Positions 5,119 through 9,916 of a stretch of 9,916 bases of DNA are shown here, in pieces. The notes beneath the pieces were generated by a model. It was not told where the DNA came from. It saw nothing but the letters and a program-made list of their open reading frames with translations, and ran no database searches. Both the position numbers and the translations under genes were made by a program. Origin of the DNA: an uncultured Eubacteriales bacterium. GTDB taxonomy: Bacteria > Bacillota > Clostridia > Christensenellales > Borkfalkiaceae. The stretch is from positions 1-9,916 of the forward strand of contig CAJLXC010000051.1 in assembly GCA_905210545.1 (NCBI GenBank), given 5' to 3'. Each line of letters opens with the position of its first letter. The first letter of the stretch is position 1.

Positions 5119-6423
5119 TCATTTTAAAACTATTTTACCCTTTTCAAGTCTGAATTCCGTTTTGAACGCAGAAGACAGCTCGTTTATTTTAGAGAATATA
5201 ACTTCCGCCTCCTCGCCCTTCGCGATATACGGGAGTCCTTCCCGATCGTCTGCGGTCTTAAAAAACAATTTTACCGGAACGAGTTCTATATCCGTCATTT
5301 CGTCGCCATCGAACGTAAGTTTTGGCAAAACGGTGAGGAAGTTTTTAACCTGCGTCTGAAGTCCCACCGTTCCCCCGCGCGAACGCTTGTATAAAGCCTC
5401 TTTTGCCGTGGCGTTTTTGTCAAGCCCGTAACTTTCCATAAAATCCGCGGGAAGAATTTCCACGCGCATTCCCTGATAAATAAAATCTCCGAGCGAATAA
5501 AAAATCGGCAAACCTTTATACATCTCCACGCCGCGCAGCTCGTGGCAACCGCCGCCGAACACCGCGGAAACGCCGCAGTCTATCAGCGCGTGAGAAAACT
5601 CTTTGAGATATTCCGGCGGATTTGCGTGGCTGACGTTATCGTCGTCGTGACAATGAACGAGAACGAAAACGTAATCGTTTTCTTTTTTCGCCTTTTTCAC
5701 GAGCGACAGAATCCTTTCGAGATCGCGCGGATCGCAGCTCGTTTCCGGCGCGGACTTATCCGTGGTAAAAGTAATGTCGTTTAGCACGAACACGCCTTCG
5801 GGATCGGGAGTTTTAAAGCCTGTGGCTATACTCAATTCTCTTTCCGCGTTTATGCGCGTTTTCTTTGCGACCGTCTTTAACGCGGCTACGTCGCTTTCGT
5901 CTATTTTATAAACGGTTTTGTGTCGCAGATAATTAACCCCGGGACGGGATTTTAACGCGACGGTTTCTTCGCCCGCCATAGACGGCTTTTCAAAAGAACA
6001 ATCCACCGCGAACACCGCGATTTTTTTGCCGTTTCTGACAAACGTCGCGGGGCGACCTGCGGCTTCTAAACTTTCGCCCGTGCCTGCATGCAGAACGCCT
6101 TCTTCGTCGAGCGTTTTTACCGTAGACATCAGACCGTCGGGACCGTAATCGTAGCAATGGTTGTTTGCATTGCCGTAAAAGTCGAAGCCGTAGCCTTTAA
6201 GATACGGGAAATATTTTTTGCGGGTGTTTAGCCACGTTCCGCCCGAATACTGATTAGGATAAAACTCAAAATCCGAAAGGTTTGTTTCGAGATTAGTGAG
6301 TTTCACGTCGCAATCCTTGATATATCCTGAAATTTCTTTAAATTCTCCGGACAGATATTCCTGCGGAAAATCCGCTATAAACAGCGAATCGCCCGTTGCG
6401 GTAACGGTAAGTTTTTTACCCAT
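5119..6423 (-). CDS. CapA-family (PGA_cap) metallophosphatase-like protein, cytosolic
   Basis: This 434-residue protein has the CapA/PgsA fold, a calcineurin-like metallophosphoesterase relative. Its motifs in order are ATGDSL (9-14), TNLETNLS (43-50), GNANNHCYDYG (84-94), VLVHCHDDDN (254-263) and FGGGCHELRGVEMYKG (289-304), followed by LPIFYSLGDF (305-314). These supply the expected D12, N87/N88/H89, H257/H259 and H294 set. In most CapA proteins the fourth motif reads HWG; here it is HCHDD. There is no signal peptide or membrane anchor, unlike capsule-linked CapA, so the protein is probably cytosolic. I chose the ATG at 6423 because AGAGGT (6429-6434) lies 5 nt upstream. A longer in-frame start at 6519 would overlap the upstream gene and has no support. 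It is the last gene of the operon, 52 nt after the TIM-like gene. A phosphatase role on a sugar phosphate is inference. Confidence 0.85.
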   Translation of the reverse strand: MGKKLTVTATGDSLFIADFPQEYLSGEFKEISGYIKDCDVKLTNLETNLSDFEFYPNQYSGGTWLNTRKKYFPYLKGYGFDFYGNANNHCYDYGPDGLMSTVKTLDEEGVLHAGTGESLEAAGRPATFVRNGKKIAVFAVDCSFEKPSMAGEETVALKSRPGVNYLRHKTVYKIDESDVAALKTVAKKTRINAERELSIATGFKTPDPEGVFVLNDITFTTDKSAPETSCDPRDLERILSLVKKAKKENDYVFVLVHCHDDDNVSHANPPEYLKEFSHALIDCGVSAVFGGGCHELRGVEMYKGLPIFYSLGDFIYQGMRVEILPADFMESYGLDKNATAKEALYKRSRGGTVGLQTQVKNFLTVLPKLTFDGDEMTDIELVPVKLFFKTADDREGLPYIAKGEEAEVIFSKINELSSAFKTEFRLEKGKIVLK

Positions 6424-6475
6424 AATCGACCTCTTTATAAATATTAAATATGATAATAAAAACAGCCTTATGCGA

Positions 6476-7180
6476 TTATTTGCCGACTCTCTCGTCGTAA
6501 GCGCGACGCACCGCAGCAATCATTTCTTCCGCAAGCTTAAGCGGTTCTGCGGCTTTGGCGATAGCCGAAGAGCAACCGGAAGCGGAAGCACCCGCCTTGA
6601 TTATGTTGTAACAATCTTCGCCCTTGCTTATACCCGCCGACGGGAAAGGTTTGATTTCCGGGTTGATTTCGCGGATTACCTTTATAACCTCGTCTACGTA
6701 AGCCTTGTCTGCGGGTTTGCCCGTGCCGATAAGCTCGGAAGGCTCGGCAACGAGAATGTTCGGACCGAGTTTGGCGACCGCTTTGACTTCTTCTATAGAA
6801 TCGGCGCAAACCATCGTGGCAAGTCCCACCTCGTCGGCGCGCTTTATCGCTTTTTCTATTTCTTCGAGCGTAAGTTTATGCTCCGCGTGGTTAAGCATAA
6901 CGCCTGCCGCGCCCGCGGCTTTTACCGCTTCGGGAAGAGTCCGGCCCATTCCTCTGCCGACGGGAATGCTGTCCATATGCTGCGAGTATATCTGCACCCT
7001 CTTTACGTGGCGGGCGACGTTGAATATTTCGGTATCGGGAATATCGAGAACAACGTCTACGTCGTACTTTTCCGCAAGCTTATCGAGACCTATCGCCATA
7101 TCGAGAAGCGTCTTGCCGTACATGTAGCATTTAGGTCCGTATTCGAAAAACGGTTCGCTGATTTTATAATTCTTTAACAT
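6476..7180 (-). CDS. Archaeal-type triosephosphate isomerase homologue
   Basis: This 234-residue TIM-barrel protein is closest in pattern to the short archaeal triosephosphate isomerases (about 225 residues). Matches are SQHMDSIPVGRGMGRTLPEA (66-85), VMLNHAEHKLT (94-104) with catalytic H98, ILVAEPSELIGTG (142-154) with catalytic E146, and phosphate-binding loops SAGISKGED (181-189) and ASGCSSA (200-206). K17 in GPKCYMYG (15-22) fits the N-terminal catalytic lysine. The asparagine of the classical N-x-K motif is replaced by glycine (G15), so the substrate may not be glyceraldehyde 3-phosphate. Bacterial homologues of this kind often act in tetrose or pentose phosphate pathways. AGGAGA (7188-7193) lies 7 nt before the ATG. 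It is the third gene of the operon, 23 nt after YitT. The fold is firm; the reaction is uncertain. Confidence 0.88.
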   Translation of the reverse strand: MLKNYKISEPFFEYGPKCYMYGKTLLDMAIGLDKLAEKYDVDVVLDIPDTEIFNVARHVKRVQIYSQHMDSIPVGRGMGRTLPEAVKAAGAAGVMLNHAEHKLTLEEIEKAIKRADEVGLATMVCADSIEEVKAVAKLGPNILVAEPSELIGTGKPADKAYVDEVIKVIREINPEIKPFPSAGISKGEDCYNIIKAGASASGCSSAIAKAAEPLKLAEEMIAAVRRAYDERVGK

Positions 7181-7203
7181 AATAATATCTCCTGTTTTGT
7201 TTT

Positions 7204-8094
7204 TTATTTGATTTTTTTGAAGTTACCCACGGTATCGTCCACCGTATTTATGAAAGTAAACGTATCGGGAAATCTTCTTATCATATCCTGAAATTCCACC
7301 ATCTGATGGCGATTGACAACACAGATAAGCACTTCTTTATCCGTTCCGCTGTAAATACCCTGCCCTTTAAGTCTCGTCGCGGAATGATGGAGTGTTTTTA
7401 AAACGAGCTGTTCTATCTCGTCCGCGCGCGAGGTAACGATAACGAACTCACACGCGGAACGCGAGCCTTTAAGCATAACGTTCCCCACGAAGCTCGACAT
7501 AAAACAATAAAGCATACAAAGGCAAACAGGCTTATAGTTATATACGACGACGCCGTTTACGTTTTCCGCATAAACGAAATAAGACGCAAACGCAACCACC
7601 GCGTTTAAGGCGAACGTTATCCAGAAAAAGTTAAGAAACGGTTTCTTTTTACTCACGAATTTTGCAACGACGTCCGTTCCGCCGGAACTTGAATTAAGCC
7701 TGAAAAGACAGCCGTAACAAAAACCGCTGATAAGCCCCGCGATCAAAACGGGATAAATCGTATCGACGCCGTTAGCATTATACTGAAATCTGCTTAAATC
7801 GAGCTTCTGTAAAAACAGATACGAAAACGAATACACGAGGCAGAAAACCAACGTCCTTACGGCAAATTTCCGATTCACGAAAAAGAACGCGAACACGCAT
7901 AACGGGATATTTATTATAAGCGACATAAAACCGACGGAAAAATTCAGCTTATACTGAACCATAACCGCGATACCGTTTATGCCCGCGGGCGCGAAATTGT
8001 TGGTTATAACGAAAAAGATATAACCGAGCGACATCAACACGCCCAGAAGAACGATAAATACGTATTCTAAGACCAGAACCTGTTTAGATTTCAT
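7204..8094 (-). CDS. YitT-family membrane protein with C-terminal DUF2179 domain
   Basis: This is a 296-residue integral membrane protein of the YitT family (COG1284), common in Bacillota and without an established substrate. Hydrophobic segments are visible at about 10-30, 36-48 (weaker), 55-73, 80-97, 112-133, 155-177 and 188-209. The family motif SSSGGTDVVAKFVSKK (135-150) lies after the 112-133 segment. A soluble C-terminal DUF2179 domain spans about 213-292 and includes FVIVTSRADEIEQLV (217-231) and LICVVNRHQMVEFQDMI (256-272). The length is normal for the family. GGAG (8101-8104) lies 6 nt before the ATG, in a 29-nt gap after the SIS gene. Its place between two sugar-phosphate enzyme homologues suggests a role in transport or sensing for that pathway, which is inference. 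Confidence 0.93.
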   Translation of the reverse strand: MKSKQVLVLEYVFIVLLGVLMSLGYIFFVITNNFAPAGINGIAVMVQYKLNFSVGFMSLIINIPLCVFAFFFVNRKFAVRTLVFCLVYSFSYLFLQKLDLSRFQYNANGVDTIYPVLIAGLISGFCYGCLFRLNSSSGGTDVVAKFVSKKKPFLNFFWITFALNAVVAFASYFVYAENVNGVVVYNYKPVCLCMLYCFMSSFVGNVMLKGSRSACEFVIVTSRADEIEQLVLKTLHHSATRLKGQGIYSGTDKEVLICVVNRHQMVEFQDMIRRFPDTFTFINTVDDTVGNFKKIK

Positions 8095-8123
8095 ACAGTT
8101 CTCCGAGAAATTTTTTTATCCGA

Positions 8124-8735
8124 TCAGATTTTAGCGTTTTCTTCTTTGTTGAGTCTTTCTCCTACCGCTCCGCCCGGGTGAATAACGGCGAACTGTTCGT
8201 TTTTAAAACCCGTTTCTTCTATCAGCGCGGTCTGAAGCGCGTGGAAAATCATACAAAGCGCGGTCGTCGAAGTCGTGCCCTGCGAATTATACTTATCCGT
8301 TTCTCTGTTTACGTGCTGCTTTAACACGACGTCCGCGCCGAGCGCGAGCGGAGATTCGAGATTTTCGGTAACGGTTATGACTTTTACCTTTTTGGTTTTA
8401 CATATATCGAGAATGGGAAGAAGTTCTTTCGTCTTGCCCCCGCGGGAAGCAAAAACCATAACGTCGCCTTCCTGCAAAAAGCCCGTCGCGCCGTGAACGG
8501 CTTCCGCCGGGGAAATAAATCTCGCGGGGCGTTCTATGCAACAAAGCAGATGCGCCAGATGTTGACAAATTATTCCCGAATGACCGCAACCGGAAGTTCC
8601 TATTCTCACGGCGTTTTTAAGCAGATCCACCGCCTGCGAAAATTTTTCCTCGTCGAAATAATCGAGCATTTCGGTTATGCATTCGCTTTCTATTGCGTAA
8701 GCGTTTTTTACCGCTTTTAAAGTTTCTTCTTTCAT
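8124..8735 (-). CDS. SIS-domain sugar-phosphate isomerase-like protein
   Basis: This 203-residue protein is a single SIS (sugar isomerase) domain. Visible motifs are GTSGCGHSG (46-54), the phosphosugar-binding loop; PAEAVHGATG (76-85); SRGGKTKEL (97-105), the serine loop; and HPGGAVGERL (186-195). The last resembles the HPGGALGRRL motif of arabinose-5-phosphate isomerase (KdsD/KpsF), but the CBS domains of that enzyme are absent. AEAVHG places the likely catalytic histidine at H81. I chose the ATG at 8735 because AAGGTG (8742-8747) lies 6 nt upstream; an in-frame extension to 8816 runs into the promoter. It is the first gene of the SIS-YitT-TIM-CapA operon. An aldose-ketose phosphate isomerase activity is likely by family; the sugar cannot be read from the sequence. 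Confidence 0.88.
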   Translation of the reverse strand: MKEETLKAVKNAYAIESECITEMLDYFDEEKFSQAVDLLKNAVRIGTSGCGHSGIICQHLAHLLCCIERPARFISPAEAVHGATGFLQEGDVMVFASRGGKTKELLPILDICKTKKVKVITVTENLESPLALGADVVLKQHVNRETDKYNSQGTTSTTALCMIFHALQTALIEETGFKNEQFAVIHPGGAVGERLNKEENAKI

Positions 8736-8767
8736 AAACAGCACCTTTACTTTATATATTTTTACCG

Positions 8768-8778
8768 CCGTCCGACGG
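8768..8778. repeat. Short palindrome just after the SIS-operon transcription start
   Basis: CCGTCCGACGG consists of two 5-nt inverted arms around one central base, flanked by AT-rich sequence on both sides. It begins a few bases downstream of the predicted transcription start (about 8780) and before the ribosome binding site. The placement suits a repressor operator, though it is short. Confidence 0.35.
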
Positions 8779-8786
8779 ATATAAAT

Positions 8787-8816
8787 ATGATACCACGTAA
8801 AGGGCGAAAAAGTCAA
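8787..8816 (-). promoter_or_regulatory. SigA-type promoter for the SIS-YitT-TIM-CapA operon
   Basis: On the minus strand, TTGACT (8811-8816) and TATCAT (8787-8792) are 18 nt apart. TGG immediately before the -10 box makes an extended -10. The start codon is about 52 nt downstream of the -10 box. Confidence 0.78.
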
Positions 8817-8905
8817 CGGTTTAATGCTTTCGATTGTTTACGTTTTACGATTTTAAGCCGCGTTTTTTTGCGTTTTTAAAAAATTTATTTTTATTTTTAA
8901 TACGC

Positions 8906-8934
8906 TTGCTTTCGGTGATAAAATATGGTATCAT
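8906..8934 (+). promoter_or_regulatory. SigA-type promoter for the DegV-family gene
   Basis: TTGCTT (8906-8911) and TATCAT (8929-8934) are 17 nt apart, with TGG before the -10 box. The TGGTATCAT string is identical to the one in the divergent SIS promoter. The distance to the TTG start is 39 nt. Confidence 0.72.
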
Positions 8935-8973
8935 TTTTTCGTAAACTTTTAAAACAAAAAAGGAGAAATCGCT

Positions 8974-9864
8974 TTGAGAAAATTTGAAATTTCCACCGAT
9001 TCTACCGCCGATCTATATGCAAACGAAGTACAGGAGAACGGTCTTTATTTTCTCCCTCTTACGTTTATGCTTACCGAAAAAGGCGTGGTTACCGAACATA
9101 AAGACTGCTTTCAGTCGCCTGCGGAATACGTAGATTTATACAACAAGCTCCGCGCGGGGATTATGAGCAAAACGAGTATGAACAACCCCTTCGTTCACGA
9201 AGAGCATTTCAGAAAAATGGCGGAGGACGGCGTTAAAGACGCGGTGCATTTCACGATAAGCTACGGTTTGTGCCACACGGTGGACGTCGCGAGAGAAGCC
9301 GTAAGCAAAGTGCGCGAAGACTTCCCCGATTTTAACTGCCTTTGCATAGAATGCAGCACGACCACGGTCGGTCAGGGCGCGCTCGTTAAAATCGCCGTAG
9401 ATATGCGCGACAAAGGCAAAACCGCGCAGGAAACATTCGATTACATAGAAAGCGTAAAAGGCAAATTCCAGCACTTCATCATTGCGGACGACCTTAAATA
9501 TCTCGTTCGGGGCGGCAGACTTTCCGCGCTTTCCGGCACGATCGGCACAATGCTCAACATAAAGCCCGTCATCGTTTTCAACAAAGAAGGCAAGCTCGTT
9601 ACTTACAGAAAAGAACGCGGAATGAAACACGCTCTCTCTTCCGTTGCGGACGAGTATAAAAATTACACTTTAAACAAGGACTATCCCCTCGCCTATATCG
9701 GACACACCGACAATACGGAAGCCGCCGAAAAATTACAGGCGATGATAAACGAAAGATTCGGGTTCTCTCCCGAAATCAGAATGATAGGACCGGTCATCGG
9801 TTCTCATTTAGGACCGAACGTAGTGGCGTTCGCGTTCCTTTCCAACGAAGAAAGACCTCTTTGA
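8974..9864 (+). CDS. DegV-family fatty acid-binding protein (FakB-like)
   Basis: This 296-residue DegV-family protein (COG1307) is of the type that binds a fatty acid and, as FakB, presents it to the kinase FakA. Motifs in order are TDSTADL (8-14), KTSMNNP (66-72), HFTISYGLCHT (92-102), IECSTTTVGQGALV (125-138), DDLKYLVRGGRLSALSG (172-188), LNIKPVIVF (194-202), RKERGMKHA (212-220), IGHTDNTEAA (242-251) and IGPVIGSHLGPNVVAFAF (271-288). The full family length is present. It starts with TTG: AAGGAGA (8960-8966) lies 7 nt upstream, and the next in-frame ATG falls at residue 32, inside the conserved fold. Compared with the usual SSxLSGT motif, this copy has SYGLCHT, keeping S96 but with C100 in the second serine position. 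It diverges from the sugar-phosphate operon. Clostridia carry several DegV paralogues, so I give no gene symbol. Confidence 0.93.
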   Translation: MRKFEISTDSTADLYANEVQENGLYFLPLTFMLTEKGVVTEHKDCFQSPAEYVDLYNKLRAGIMSKTSMNNPFVHEEHFRKMAEDGVKDAVHFTISYGLCHTVDVAREAVSKVREDFPDFNCLCIECSTTTVGQGALVKIAVDMRDKGKTAQETFDYIESVKGKFQHFIIADDLKYLVRGGRLSALSGTIGTMLNIKPVIVFNKEGKLVTYRKERGMKHALSSVADEYKNYTLNKDYPLAYIGHTDNTEAAEKLQAMINERFGFSPEIRMIGPVIGSHLGPNVVAFAFLSNEERPL

Positions 9865-9916
9865 TTTTTCAAAGTCATCTTTAAAAAAATGCGCAAAGCT
9901 ACGGGCGGCGGGAGTA

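Noticed and set aside
6424..6519. Upstream in-frame start for the CapA-family gene, which would add a hydrophobic segment like a signal peptide
   Set aside because: It would overlap the end of the TIM-like gene. The ATG at 6423 has AGAGGT 5 nt upstream and begins exactly at the conserved first strand.
6296..7177. Long plus-strand open frame of 293 codons opposite the TIM-like and CapA-like genes
   Set aside because: It is antisense to conserved minus-strand motifs, has no ribosome binding site, and its arginine-, phenylalanine- and tyrosine-rich translation resembles no family.
9889..9916. Possible start of a further plus-strand gene (ATG at 9889)
   Set aside because: No ribosome binding site precedes it, and only nine codons are visible before the window ends.

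Overview
The window looks like chromosome from a low-to-mid GC member of the Bacillota, most likely an anaerobic, possibly uncultured, Clostridia lineage; this placement is inference. The support is AAGGAGG-type ribosome binding sites, SigA-like promoters (several with an extended -10), an L27 with the Firmicutes-type cleavable N-terminal extension, and a gene set common in Clostridia: GGGtGRT protein with a NifU-like partner, bacterial OGG1, YitT, and DegV. I see no mobile element, CRISPR array, tRNA or rRNA, and no gene-free stretch longer than about 240 bases.

Left part (34-3497, all minus strand). Read in the direction of transcription, it begins with a promoter and probable L21 leader, then rplU and rpmA, a terminator, and an OGG1-type DNA glycosylase. 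A second transcription unit follows from a near-consensus promoter: a NifU-like Fe-S scaffold relative and the GGGtGRT protein, both of unknown physiological role. The usual Firmicutes order rplU-prp-rpmA is broken, because no prp gene lies between the two ribosomal genes although L27 still carries a prp-type extension.

Middle part (3600-4984). A small plus-strand helical-bundle protein diverges from rplU. The two upstream regions share an inverted repeat that contains the rplU -35 box. The small gene converges on a YjbQ/UPF0047-family gene, with a strong bidirectional terminator between them.

Right part (5119-9864). A probable four-gene minus-strand operon runs from a promoter at about 8787-8816: SIS-domain phosphosugar isomerase-like protein, YitT-family membrane protein, archaeal-type triosephosphate isomerase homologue, and a cytosolic CapA-family metallophosphatase-like protein. 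It looks like an undescribed sugar-phosphate module: two aldose/ketose isomerase-type folds, a membrane protein and a possible phosphatase. A DegV-family lipid-binding protein with a TTG start diverges from it. No gene here is obviously broken. The main items for follow-up are the sugar-phosphate operon, the NifU-like/GGGtGRT pair, and the missing prp gene.
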